In this document: positions 20,725-32,285 of the stretch, in pieces
Layout of the letters: every line of letters starts with the position of its first letter
Position numbering within the stretch: position 1 is the stretch's first letter
From: Gigaspora rosea
Taxonomy: Eukaryota; Glomeromycota; Glomeromycetes; Diversisporales; Gigasporaceae
Reading direction: 5' to 3'
Length of the DNA: 64,000 nucleotides
NCBI GenBank assembly: GCA_003550325.1
Contig: QKWP01000771.1
Span: forward strand, 136,197-200,196
Notes under the pieces: generated by a model
Database searches by the model: none
Told to the model about the DNA's origin: nothing
Seen by the model: the letters and a program-made list of their open reading frames with translations, nothing else
Program-made: the position numbers and the translations under genes

Positions 20725-21839
20725 AAATTCAATGCGATTACATTTATGTGTGAATGAAAATGTCAAACTAATTTCAATAAATAATATGGCTCCAATGAAT
20801 TTTCAGATTGAAATTTTTTTTAGCACATAATCCTTTCCGATTTTAATTTTCATTTAACTCGATGTTATTACTGAACTAGTTAGGAATTAGTTCACAATTT
20901 CAATCCGGTACCGGTCTAACCTTAACATTTAATATACCTTGCATGAAAACAATTACTAAATCCACAAATAGAATTACGAGTTTTAGAGCAGAAATGGCAA
21001 AAATATTTCATGTTCCAGTTTAGTAAATTTTATTCTGCATCAAAGATGACACTCGATTTTTTGCCTGGACTGTTTCGGATAGCGTTGTAACCGAGGCCTA
21101 AAATATCACTAAGTCAACTAATGCTTAAAATACTGTATCGCACATCTTGAACATTTTGAGCCATTCCGTGCGTATCGTTCGTATAATACACGATGTGCAT
21201 GATACGCATGTAGCACATGTCCTGTAACAATACAGGCAAGCATTATTTGATCTAGATGAGCCTGGTGCCCATTTCCAATATAGAGCGATCTTTGATCAAG
21301 CAAATTGGTCAAAGAAATTATTAATAAATGTTTTATGATAAATTTTATCACATCTTAGTTATTTGATCCAAAATCATGGAATCTCGAATCACATCTACGC
21401 TGCAGCAGAACTAGAGTTCTATAATGTAAAGAAATAAATTCAGATCAATTCTATTTTTATTAAGAACCGACTAAATCGGCTAAGTTAATTAAGTCGACTA
21501 GCTTCTAATCGACTTATAACATCAGTTTCGGACTTGATCCGAACAAGGCCTCTGTGAACTACTTAACATCACTAATTACAATCGTATATGAACAAAAATG
21601 CTATATGGTTCCAAAAAAGATTTATTTATTTGATATATTAATTAATTATTGGTTCAGAAATTATTGACAGCGTACCTGGTTTTAATCGAGTTTAGCACAT
21701 AAAATATGCGATTTGCATATAATATCAAGAAATTGCCACCCTCTGATCTTCTATTAGCCTTAATTTTGGAAATGATCAACAAAAATTTTCCGAAATTCGA
21801 TAGAACTATATACTGTAGTAGAAATCCGAAGTTTATATC
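20725..21839. other. Intergenic, decayed hAT-like ends
   Basis: No gene. Two strings resembling right-hand hAT ends, 'ggcctaaaatatcacta' (to 21112) and 'gaactacttaacatcacta' (to about 21576), lie here without clear left partners. 21460-21520 repeats 'cgactaa' words. Confidence 0.35.
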
Positions 21840-22110
21840 TGTACTACCGTAAATCGCCGGATATAAGACCCCCTGTGATAGTAGACCCACCACATAATAT
21901 ACCCGGATAAGAATCAAAGGATCTATATTAATCAAACCTAGATATTTTCAAATATACAGACTGCTATTATAAATGCAAAACGTGCATACTCTTGAAAGTT
22001 TTCTTCCTAGCGACATAAACTCTCGGCTGTATACTAGACCCGGGTCTATTATAGGTTTTAAAATTGGTGGAATGTAAGAGACCCGGGCCTTGTACGTTTG
22101 TTTTCTCTTG
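21840..22110. repeat. Possible Tc1/mariner-type MITE remnant
   Basis: 'taccgtaaatcgccgg' followed by 'atataagaccccctg' resembles termini of mariner/pogo MITEs. 'agacccgggtct' and 'gagacccgggcc' recur on the right. Ends do not pair cleanly. Confidence 0.35.
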
Positions 22111-22512
22111 AAAGTATTATTATACGGACTGGAGTAAAATATGGTCGATTAATTAAACAATAGTTTCTACGTGTATATGATTTCATTTATTTTAATAGAA
22201 ATTTTAGTTACTGTATCTTTGCAATAACTTTTTCGATACTTTTATTATAAAAATTGCAATTAATTGCTTTTCAATTGTTGTTTGTAACTAGGGATGTTAA
22301 TGGTGTATAATACTCCGGAGTAACTTAGGAGTATAAGCCACTCCATACCAGCGTGATTTAGGCATCACACCACTCTGGCTTATTAGGATATACCTAAAAG
22401 AAGTAAATCACTCTAGAGTAATACTATTAATGTAAAATAGTTTATACTCTGGAGCCACTATTATATCAACTGTAAAGTGGTTTATTCACTGGAGTAACTA
22501 TTATCTAATCTA

Positions 22513-24851
22513 TCTTCTATATTATAAAAGTTATAAAGTGTCCGTCCGCTTAAAGCATTCTGATTGGTTGAATCCGGGTACCGTGATCATGATGATCGTC
22601 CTTTGTCTTACGTCAGGTGATCTACATGTGACCGTCCCTATTATCTGAGTTCAAAAAATCAAATATACGGAATCTATTTTGCCGTGTAAAAAAAATATAA
22701 TTAAGAGTTCCAAAATTTATGAAATATAAAACTTGCAGATAATACTATACTTTATTATTAGTATTATCTTTAAGATCCGCATGATAATCTATCTATATTA
22801 TAAAAGTTATAACTGTCTGTCCGCTTAAAGCAATCTGATTGGTCGAATTTGAGTACCGTGATCAGGATCGTCATCAGGTGATCTAACACAGTAACTAATC
22901 TATATCTATCTTCTATGTATTATTAAAATTCGGTCAATTTCGGTACTTATGTAACCAATCGTATACGTAAACAAGTTCAGAAGTGATAAACGTATTGTAT
23001 TCTTGCTCATTTCAACAAAGTTCATTTACCCTAGGTAGACAAGAATTGTAAATTAAACTATTAATAAAAAATGACATGTATATAAATTGTAGGTAATATA
23101 AAAGATTAATGTATTCTAACACGCATATATAAAACAAGTGCTAAAATCTGATCAAAAACACGACCATCGACGCGTACCAGTTATCGTGATCCGGTTCATT
23201 ATTCATGAGTGCTGACTTATAAAAAATAATATGTATTTGTTATAAAGATAAGTTTTCGAACTTTCGATTTTACTCCTTATTACTTACCAGATTAGGCTCT
23301 ATAATATCATATACGATACGTAATCACAATCAATAATATCACAAATTTTTCACGAGTTGAATCTAATAAATAATAAATAAGCTTGAAAACACCTGAAGTC
23401 ACATTTTTTTCTCTTGGTATTATTCTATACATTTCAGGTTCATTTCGGATTTTTATCTGTGCACTTTTTTTTATTAATTTAATTTTATTTTATTTCTAAA
23501 TAAATGCCTTCATACTACAGTACATATAATTTCATTTATCTTTTAATACCGTCGTTATTATTCTTACATATGGGATCTTTGCTAAAAGAAAAAGAACTCC
23601 TTTTGGGACTATAATAGTCCTGAAAGCAAGAATTCCAATATGGTATGATTATCATGTGATTTACGATGTATCGAGTTATCTACATTATAATCCGAAAGTT
23701 GCTAAAAATATTTAAAAAATTGGTATACTAAAATCAAGATATACCATAGATAACTAAGGGTTGAAAACATTTAATCGTATAAAATTTTGCTTCTGCTTAG
23801 GTAGAATAATGTTAGTGTTAGGGTTTGAATGTGTTTTTGTTTGATTTTATGTTACATGACTTAAATTTTGATTTGACCAGATAGTGAAAATTTTTAAGGG
23901 GTGATGCTATGATGTTTGAATGACGTTGATCTTTTCGGAATGGTATTAAAACCAGTTAGGTTAAACCGTTAAACGAACGGATAATTTTTTTTAGGCAATT
24001 ACAAATAAACTATAGTTGAAGTTAAAATAAGTATAAATAAGGTAGCTACATCACTATGTCACGCAAAATCAGAATATACATCATCTATAGTATTAAAATT
24101 TTATTCATCTTTCACTTTTAACCAATTTTGTTGGCTAATTTTAGATCATGTAATCTCTGTTGATCTTATTAAACTCCTAAAAAGGAAACAGACTATAACT
24201 TTGTGCCAATCGTTCTCATTTTGAACTCCTAAAAAAGAAATATGATGCCAAGAAAAGTTTTCTTACAAGATTTTAATTTAATCTATTATTCGCCAATTAT
24301 TTAAAAGATAGACTTGAAAGTCCACAACCTCATTTTCTCTTTGCAGCACTCAAATTATTTTTATACATTTTAAGTTTATATAGTACATTTAATTTTATTA
24401 TTTCAAATCTTCACCTCTAATTATTCTAATTAAAAAAGATGACATATTACCTTTTCTTATTCATTTTATTTTTATTCCAATTAACTATTTAGCAATATTG
24501 TCATTGATAATTTTACAATCATTTTGCCATGTATTCATGACATATCAAATTACTATGGAGATGAAACAATTTGGCCCATATATTTAAGAAATACCATAGA
24601 TAAGCAGATTGTCGTTAAGAGTTAAAATTATTTAGCAGCACAAAATTTCTTTATACTGTTTAAGCTAAATGGTATTAAATCCAAGTGGGTTAAACTGTTA
24701 GGTGCATTAAACGATTAATTGTTAAAAAAAAACTTTTTTTTCTAGGCGGTTTCAATTTTTGATTGTAAAATATAATATATAATTGAAATTAAATAAAAAC
24801 TTTTAATAATATAATCTAAAAAAAATACGAATAAAAAAATTAATTTAAGCG
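22513..24851 (+). mobile_element. Helitron-like element X without its 3' end
   Basis: Two 5' starts in tandem: 22513 ('tcttctatattataaaag') and 22788 ('tctatctatattataaaag'), each followed by '.gtccgcttaaagca.tctg'. From 22788 it is colinear with Helitron B (29614-32033) to 'aaaattaatttaagc' at 24850, where B continues with its terminal hairpin but X stops and another 5' start begins. No Rep/helicase coding, so nonautonomous. Confidence 0.65.
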
Positions 24852-24964
24852 TACTACTAAAGTTTTTCTGTCTGTCACATTTAAACAATTTGATTGGTCG
24901 AATTTGGGTACCGTGATCAGGATCATCAGTTGATCTACATCAGGTGATCTACATGCGCCGTCCC

Positions 24965-25306
24965 CAGAGACCCGTAAAAATTTTTGTGTTATACAAAATC
25001 TTTATTTGCGTTATTGCAAAAATTTGTATTAATTTGTAATAAGATATTAGCTTTATATTAATTTTGCAAATTGTTTCAGAAAACATCAAAAATTACTCAA
25101 AATTTTGTTCTGACCTTGCTTGTCTTTTATGTTCATTCATTTTCTCTTTTGGAAACTTAATTCAGCACACTATCTGACATTATTAGCCAATCAAATTTAT
25201 AGAATACACGTGAATTCTACCCTTAGAAATTTGGTTTAATTTGCATTATCAATCTAAATTTGCATTAGTTTGTATTAATTTATATACAAATTTTTACGGG
25301 TCTCTG
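24965..25306. mobile_element. MITE, cagagacccg family
   Basis: Ends 'cagagacccgtaaaaattt' and 'aaatttttacgggtctctg' are inverted. Perfect 8-bp duplication GCCGTCCC at 24957-24964 and 25307-25314. hAT-like by duplication length. 342 bp, noncoding. Confidence 0.85.
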
Positions 25307-25378
25307 GCCGTCCCTGCTTCTCATATATATGCAAGGTTACACTAATCTGATGATCATACGTAATGTGTCTTTGTTTTG

Positions 25379-25657
25379 GGGGTCGTCTAAAGCGGGGCAA
25401 ATTCACGTGATAACAGCCAATCAAATTACAGAATTTTGATGATCGCCGGCGAAGCAAAGAACGAAAAACTTAAAAAATACAAAAAACGGTAGTCTAAACC
25501 TACCTCAGGTAGGTTAAGTAAAAATATCGGGAAGGCAATTTTGCTTATATATAACTATCTAAAACCCAGTCTTACCCTAATATAAGATGACCCTAACCCT
25601 AAAGATAATCGAGAAAATTATTAAGAAATATGAGTTGCCCCCGCTTTAGACGTCCCC
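25379..25657. mobile_element. MITE, gtcgtctaaagcggg family, copy 2
   Basis: Ends 'ggggtcgtctaaagcgggg' and 'cccgctttagacgtcccc'. Perfect 8-bp duplication TTGTTTTG at 25371-25378 and 25658-25665. 279 bp; sister copies at 7902-8371 and 51213-51491. Confidence 0.85.
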
Positions 25658-25993
25658 TTGTTTTGTCTTATTTATAAAATATACAATGTACAGTTTATAA
25701 ATAGATAATAATAATGAATAATAATTTATTAATCAATTTTATATTAATATAGCATTTTTAATGATTAGTGCCGTAATTCAAATTGTGATATGTAGTATGT
25801 AGTAATTATTTACTACAAAAAGTAGTAATTGTAGTAATACAGTGATCGGAAGTAAATCACCGGAAATTTTATAGGTAACACATAAGAGGCCAAATTTTAC
25901 GTACGATTTTTATTTTATTATATTTTATATAATTACAAAATAATTATATAAAATAAAATAAAATATTTATATTTACATTCCTAAAAAAAAAAA

Positions 25994-26721
25994 NNNNNNN
26001 NNNNNNNNNNNNNNNNNNNNNNNNNNNNNNNNNNNNNNNNNNNNNNNNNNNNNNNNNNNNNNNNNNNNNNNNNNNNNNNNNNNNNNNNNNNNNNNNNNNN
26101 NNNNNNNNNNNNNNNNNNNNNNNNNNNNNNNNNNNNNNNNNNNNNNNNNNNNNNNNNNNNNNNNNNNNNNNNNNNNNNNNNNNNNNNNNNNNNNNNNNNN
26201 NNNNNNNNNNNNNNNNNNNNNNNNNNNNNNNNNNNNNNNNNNNNNNNNNNNNNNNNNNNNNNNNNNNNNNNNNNNNNNNNNNNNNNNNNNNNNNNNNNNN
26301 NNNNNNNNNNNNNNNNNNNNNNNNNNNNNNNNNNNNNNNNNNNNNNNNNNNNNNNNNNNNNNNNNNNNNNNNNNNNNNNNNNNNNNNNNNNNNNNNNNNN
26401 NNNNNNNNNNNNNNNNNNNNNNNNNNNNNNNNNNNNNNNNNNNNNNNNNNNNNNNNNNNNNNNNNNNNNNNNNNNNNNNNNNNNNNNNNNNNNNNNNNNN
26501 NNNNNNNNNNNNNNNNNNNNNNNNNNNNNNNNNNNNNNNNNNNNNNNNNNNNNNNNNNNNNNNNNNNNNNNNNNNNNNNNNNNNNNNNNNNNNNNNNNNN
26601 NNNNNNNNNNNNNNNNNNNNNNNNNNNNNNNNNNNNNNNNNNNNNNNNNNNNNNNNNNNNNNNNNNNNNNNNNNNNNNNNNNNNNNNNNNNNNNNNNNNN
26701 NNNNNNNNNNNNNNNNNNNNN
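25994..26721. other. Assembly gap inside Tc1 transposase
   Basis: 728 N characters replace most of the transposase gene. A near-identical multicopy family would explain why the assembler failed here. Confidence 1.
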
Positions 26722-26927
26722 GCAGAGAGAGCTTCGGGGCGACCAGGGCGTTTGTTCGGATGCTCTGAGCCTGTCTCTTCATATCGCTTAACAGTGTCAT
26801 ACACCGTTGATTTCGGGAGATCAAAAACTTTTGCAATGTCAAGTGGTTTAACACCACACAGGTAAGCGCCGGCAATACGGCTTCGTTGTTCTAGGCTTAA
26901 TTCTTGGCGGGAGGGTTTTTTTATCAT
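26722..26927 (-). CDS. Tc1-like transposase, N-terminal part
   Basis: Starts at ATG 26925-26927 (MIKKPSRQELSLEQR) and is open to the gap, about 68 residues. It shows the first helix-turn-helix of Tc1 transposases: RSRIAGAYLCGVKPLDIAKV then FDLPKSTVYDTVKRYEETGS, ending in a GRP-type hook (KRPGRPEALS) that links to the second DNA-binding half. The family inserts at TA by cut-and-paste through a C-terminal DDE/D domain, here unseen. An upstream TTG in frame is less likely as start. Confidence 0.85.
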
Positions 26928-27377
26928 CAAAAACAATTAAAATTGTGTGTTAAAAAAAAACACAAGTGAAAAAAGACGTATGTACGTTAAAAAAAAGATT
27001 ATCATACGTATATGAAATTCCCGGTAGATCTGGAAATTTCCGGTGATTTACTTCCGATCACTGTATTTACTACATCATGTAGTAGTTATTATTACATGTA
27101 GTAAACATTATTATATATAGTAATATATACTATATGTAGTAATTGTAGTAATATTTACTACATCATATAGTAATTATTATTATATGTATTAATCATTATT
27201 ACATGTAGTAATATATACTATATGTAGTAATTATTTTTATATGTAACGATACTTTATTCAATGTGCAATTGACTAATTCAAATATTATTTAACGATCACA
27301 GCTGTGGAATACATTAGTAGTAATGTAATTGAACCTTTGAACCTGGAGTCATATGACATTAATAAACAATTGATTAT

Positions 27378-27520
27378 AGGGATATATCAGTTAGATCAGT
27401 AAAGATTATGCATACAGAGTTTATTAGAGTTAGCAATCAAATCTGAAATCATATAGTTGGGTAATAAGGTATATCAGTTAGCTCAGTAGAGTTTTATGCA
27501 TGCAAAGAATTATTTGCAAT
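27378..27520 (+). repeat. Two tRNA-like A-box segments
   Basis: 'gatatatcagttagatcag' (27381) and 'ggtatatcagttagctcag' (27469), about 88 bp apart, look like the 5' half of a tRNA with an A box. No B box or closing stem found. Perhaps a tandem tRNA-derived remnant. Confidence 0.3.
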
Positions 27521-28195
27521 ATTTATAACTATCAGTATGCATTGGTATATAATAGTAAAAAATCACATACGTATAAGCATACATATAGGAATAAGGAAAT
27601 AAGTTAAAATAAGTTCTTTTTGCAAGTTAATATAAATAAACCTCATCGTTGTTGGTGATCACAAGTTGTGTTTAAAGGTGTGATTTGTAATTGAAGGTGT
27701 AAATTGTAAAGAAATAAAACTTGAAGTTAATGTAGTAAATAATATTATATTATTACATATTATTATATGTAGTAATAATGCTACATTACTATATAATTAC
27801 TATATATAAATAACTAATATTATATTGCTACATATTACTACATGTAGTAATAATACTACATTACTACATAATTACTACATATAAATACCTAATATTATAT
27901 TACTACAATTACTACATAGTAATAATGTTACATTACTACATAATTACTACTTCTAAATAACTAGTATTTATTACTACATATTACTACATGTAGTAAATAA
28001 AACTACATAACTACATAATTATTACAATTAAGGTTTAAAAAATAGTATGTAAAAATATATGAAGTAAATATAATTGTAGTAATTGGCTATTTACGGCACC
28101 ATTCACTAAGTATTTTATTAATTAATTACAACGTGCAAAAATAAGGCTGAAGCACTACTAGCCGATTTATTACTTGGTATTTCACAGATTAGTAT

Positions 28196-28372
28196 AGTAT
28201 AGGTAAGCAAATCCATATAGTATAGGCTGAATTTTTAATCTACACTATACTAATCCAGGATAATAAATATTAGCATTAGGGTTAGGAATTTGATCAGTAT
28301 AGTATAGTTCTAAAAATTCGGTCTATACTATATAGAACTGCTCACCTATACCATTCTGATTTGCTATAATCT
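28196..28372. repeat. MITE, tatagtatagg family, copy 2
   Basis: 'tataggtaagcaaatcc' against 'agaactgctcacctata', internal 'attagggttaggaattt', and the same 3' continuation 'tgctataatctct' as the copy at 14086. Confidence 0.7.
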
Positions 28373-28380
28373 CTTTTTTT

Positions 28381-28566
28381 TTATTACAACTATCCCAAGT
28401 AATTGTATATACAACCCCTCCAAAAGAAGTATACTGAGTTTTAGCAATCAAATCCACACCATTAACCTTTACCCCAACTATATACTCGTTAGGAACTGGA
28501 TAGCCACTTTGTTGAGTTCACTTTACTTGTTGTGGATAAAACCAAGGTGTAAAATTTTATAAAGGT
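28381..28566 (-). pseudogene. Unidentified coding scrap
   Basis: The minus strand encodes FTPWFYPQQVK, a TGA stop where Trp would fit, then TQQSGYPVPNEYIVGVK, VNGVDLIAKTQYTSFGG and VVYTITWD. Composition and lack of bias to repeats suggest a real former exon of a secreted or beta-rich protein, but I do not recognise the family. It is cut on one side by the MITE at 28372 and on the other by the MITE at 28567. Confidence 0.45.
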
Positions 28567-28678
28567 TAGAGATTGTACTCGTTGGGAAAACCTCTACCCG
28601 GTTACTATTAAATTACCCAGATATCCGGATAAATTACTATTTCACACAATTGCAAATTCTACCCGGGTACAATCACTA
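28567..28678. mobile_element. 112-bp hAT MITE (CCCGG words)
   Basis: Ends 'tagagattgtactcg' and inverse 'tagtgattgtacccggg'. Perfect 8-bp duplication ATAAAGGT at 28559-28566 and 28679-28686. Body carries acccgg/tatccgg words. Confidence 0.85.
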
Positions 28679-29572
28679 ATAAAGGTATTGTTTTTTTATG
28701 TTTTCCAATCAGCCATATTGCATATATATTCGGATAATTATCAATAATTCTCTGACTATTGGTTTGTATATTGTCTTTCCAACAAATCTTCTGAAGAGGA
28801 TAGCGAGTAGAACAGGGATCTTGAGTTTCTTGTAAACGTAATTCAGACTTTTTTTTCTTTCTTGTTTATTTGGAGAAAGTGTTTCTTCAAAAAAAAATCC
28901 AAGAATTGTTTTTTCAAAGTACAAAGTCTAACAAAACTAAAAACAAAAAATTTTATAAAAAGTAAAGTGTAAGAATGTTATATACAAACACAGCCGTAAA
29001 CAACAGAACAAAATTATTGAGCATGCATAAATGTTGGTTTAATGTTTACCTATGACCTACGTCAGAAAAAACTCATTACCAACTCATTATCAACTCATTA
29101 CCATCTCATTACCATCTCATTACCAACTCATTATCAACCTGCTTTTCAAGCTTTTGATAGGTTAGAAGAACCGATTTTTTTCTAGAAAGAACGATTGTTG
29201 TGATATTTTTAAGTAAATTAAAATCTAATTATTACGTAATAGATCTGATTAGTAAATCTTGTTGTACAATTTCGGATTATCCCTCTCACATATCACACAA
29301 ATGAGTTCGATCAGCCCATATGTATTGTTATATACTTCGATTAGTAATAATTTATATGTCACCAACTACACAATCAAGTTCTCTTCATGTTCATGACCAT
29401 CATGTGATACATGTGTATCCATGATAGTACGAACAATCTAATCTTGCCATGTTCCTACAAACTGCACCACCATTTACTGCATTTCAGATTGGATCAAATG
29501 TTCATAATTAATAAATCAACGTTAATAGTTAAGATTTTTATGTCTATAATTTTTTTTTGTATAATTACTATA
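28679..29572. other. No gene; 11-bp tandem at 29070-29145
   Basis: 29070-29145 holds about seven copies of 'aactcattacc' and variants (catctcattac). An open frame on the minus strand at 28709-28924 (YFEKTILGFFFEETLSPNKQ) is unassigned and probably chance. Confidence 0.5.
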
Positions 29573-29613
29573 GCACAGACGTAAGGACATGCCTAACTAC
29601 TAGTAACTACTAG

Positions 29614-32033
29614 TATTACTAAAGTTATAAAGTGTCTGTCCGCTTAAAGCATTCTGATTGGTTGAATTCGGGTACCGTGATCTGGATTGTCATCAGGTAA
29701 TCTATGCATATAAACTATTGCACAGTAACTAATCTATATCCTATATTATTAAAATTCAATTCTGACTGGTTAATTTCGGTACTTATGTAACCAATCGTAT
29801 ACGTAAACAAGTTTAGGAGTGATAAACATATTGTATTCTTGCTCATTTCAACAAAGTTTTACCCTAGATAGACAAGAATTGTTAATTAAACTATTAATAA
29901 AAAATAACATGTATATAAATTGTAGGTAATATAAAAGATTTATATATTCTAACACGCATATATAAAACAAGTGCTAAAAATTTGATCAAAAACACAACAC
30001 TCGACGCGTACAATTCAATTTCAGTTATCGTGATCCGGTTCATTATTTATGAGTGCTGACTTATATTATTAAAAAAATAATATGTATTTGTTATAAAGAT
30101 AAGTTTTTAAACTTTCGATTTTACTCCTTATTACTTACCAGATTAGGCTCTATAATATCATATACGATACATAATCACAAACAATAATTTCACAAATTTT
30201 TTACGAGTTGAATCTAATAAATAATAAATAAGCTTAAAAACACCTGAAGTCACATATTTTTCTCTTGGTATTATTCTATACATTTAGGTTCATTTCAGAT
30301 TTTTATCTGAGCACTTTTTTTATTAATTTTATTTTATTTTATTTCTAAATAAATGCTTTCATACTACAGTACATATAATTTCATTTATCTTTTAATACTG
30401 TCGTTATTATTCTTACATATGTGATCTTTGCTAAAAGAAAAAGAACTACTTTTGGGACTATAATAGTCCTAAAAGCAGAATTCCAATATGGTATGATTAT
30501 CATATAATTTACGATATATCGAGTTATCTACATTATAATCTGAAAGTTGCTAAAAATATTTAAAAAATTGGTATACTAAAATCAAGATATACTATAGATA
30601 ACAAGAGTTGAAAATATTTAATCGCATAAAATTTTGCTTCTGCTTAGGTAGAATAATATTAGTGTTAGGGTTTGAATGTGGTTTTGTTTGATTTTATGTC
30701 ACATGACTTAAATTTGTTTGAGTAAATTCGAACTGAACAATTAATATTCCTACTTACGACCCACGATTGCCTTAGTTGTTAACTGTTTTAATGACATTGA
30801 TCTTTTCGGAATGGTATTAAAACCAGTTAGGTTAAACCATTAAACGAATGGATAATTTTTTTTAGGCAATTACAAATAAACTATATTTGAAGTTAAAATA
30901 AGTATAAATAATGCCAGACCAATTTAATTCTTTGTTTAATATAACCCCTATTTTTTAAAATTTATATAAGTCCAATACATATTAATAGTAATTAATAGTA
31001 TTTACCTCCTCTCAATTTTTTAAATTTTATATAACTAATATATGTAAAATCAACCAATAAAATTGAAGTATTATTGTTTTTGTATTTTTTTCAATGCCCC
31101 ACCCCCTTTTCCAGTTATTTTATATTATGTTAAACAAAGAATCAAGAGTCTCTATAATTCCAAAAATTTTATAAGGAAACTTTTTGTTAGTGCGCAGTAA
31201 GCAGTTTCATAGGTAAAATGTTGATTTATGAATGTTTTTTGGTTTGGGTTGATTTTTCACATTTTTCGCATTGCACCTGATCTCGAAATCTGATTGGTTG
31301 GTGAATTAGTAGTGAAATTTTTTAGGGTGGTGACGCTAGGGGGTTAACTTTGTGCTAATCATTTACATTTCGAACTCCTAAAAAAGAAATATCAATTATG
31401 ATGCCAAGAAAAGTTTCTTACAAGATTTTAATTTAATCTATTACTCACCAATTATTTAAAAGATAGACTTGAAAGACCACAACCTCATTTTCTCTTTGCA
31501 GCACTCAAATTATTGTTATACATTTTAAGTTTATATAGTACATTTAATTTTATTATTTCAATCTTCACCTCTAATTATTCTAATTAAAAAAGATGACATA
31601 TTACCTTTTCTTATTCATTTTATTTTTATTCAATTAACTATTAATCAATATCATGATTAATAATTTTACAATCATTTTGCCATGTGTTCATAACATATCA
31701 AATTACTATGGAGATGAAACAATTTGGCCCATATATTTAAGAAATATCATAGATAAGCAGATTGTCGTTAAGAGTTAAAATTATTTAGCAGCACAAAATT
31801 TTTTTATACTGTTAGTTTAAGATAAATGGTATTAAATCCAAGTGGGTTAAACTGTTAGGTGCATTAAATGATTAATTGTTAAAAAAAAACTTTTTTCTGG
31901 GCAGTTTTAATTTTTGATTGTAAAATATAATATATAATTAAAATTAAATAAAAGCTTTTAATAAAATAATCTAAAAAAAATATGAATAAAAAAATTAATT
32001 TAAGCACAGACATCTGGACGTGCCTAACTACTA
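29614..32033 (+). mobile_element. Helitron-like element B
   Basis: 5' start 'tattactaaagttataaag' with 'gtctgtccgcttaaagc', 3' end 'gcacagacatctggacgtgc' then 'ctaactactagt'. The GCAC..GTGC arms form the terminal hairpin of Helitrons, and CTAGT is the CTRR end. Colinear with X over most of its length; 30910-31340 differs. Nonautonomous; its 5' end abuts the 3' end of Y. Confidence 0.7.
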
Positions 32034-32285
32034 GTATAAATATAAAATCCTATACTATAAATATATAAATTTACTCTAGATTATATACCAGATTATACTT
32101 TGGGTTATACTTTAGAGTATGCTCTGACTTATATATTTGGCTTATAATAGATTAATACTTTAGTGTTTAATTATAGAGTTTGCTCTGAAGTGGTGTACTC
32201 TAGTGTGGTGTGGTTTTGGGTATTACTCTAGTAGAGCATACTCCACACTACTCTGGAGCACTCCACTAATATCTCTATTTGTAAC

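Larger units (their letters stand above)
25840..27063 (-). mobile_element. Tc1/mariner element with internal gap
   Basis: Inverted ends of at least 33 bp ('cagtgatcggaagtaaatca', then ccggaaattt) bounded by TA at 25838-25839 and 27064-27065. Transposase reads on the minus strand; most of it lies in the gap. The two ends look identical over this length, pointing to a recent insertion. Confidence 0.9.
25770..28106. repeat. TACTACATGTAGTA element with Tc1 inside
   Basis: Outer ends 'agtgccgtaattcaaatt' and inverse 'ggtgccgtaaatagcc' are inverted. Zones 25790-25838, 27064-27245 and 27730-28090 are built from tactac/gtagta words, many as the palindrome tactacatgtagta. Same design as the word elements but with different ends and no visible 8-bp duplication. 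The Tc1 element is inserted at a TA within the left zone. Confidence 0.6.
24852..29614 (+). mobile_element. Helitron-like element Y with internal insertions
   Basis: 5' end 'tactactaaagtttttctg' with the family 'gattggtcgaatttgggtac'. The 3' end 'gcacagacgtaaggacatgc' then 'ctaactactagt' at 29573-29604, with a duplicated 'aactactagt'. The body is occupied by two MITEs, the TACTACATG element with Tc1, and a gene scrap. Part of the 3' end may belong to X rather than Y. Confidence 0.5.
22289..32277. mobile_element. 10-kb hAT element swollen by nested insertions
   Basis: Perfect 8-bp target duplication TTTGTAAC at 22281-22288 and 32278-32285. Ends 'tagggatgttaatggtgt' and inverse 'tagagatattagtggagt' match 14 of 18. 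Its own DNA is 22289-22512 and about 32034-32277, both full of ggagta/tactcc words as in the 105-bp MITE at 7957. Everything between is later insertion. No transposase of its own is visible. Confidence 0.8.

Noticed and set aside
21118..21351. 77-residue minus-strand frame
   Set aside because: No recognisable motif, not conserved in composition, and in a region of decayed hAT ends.
25944..26936. 330-residue and 300-residue frames through the second gap
   Set aside because: Length comes from N. Only the N-terminal Tc1 part in one frame is supported.
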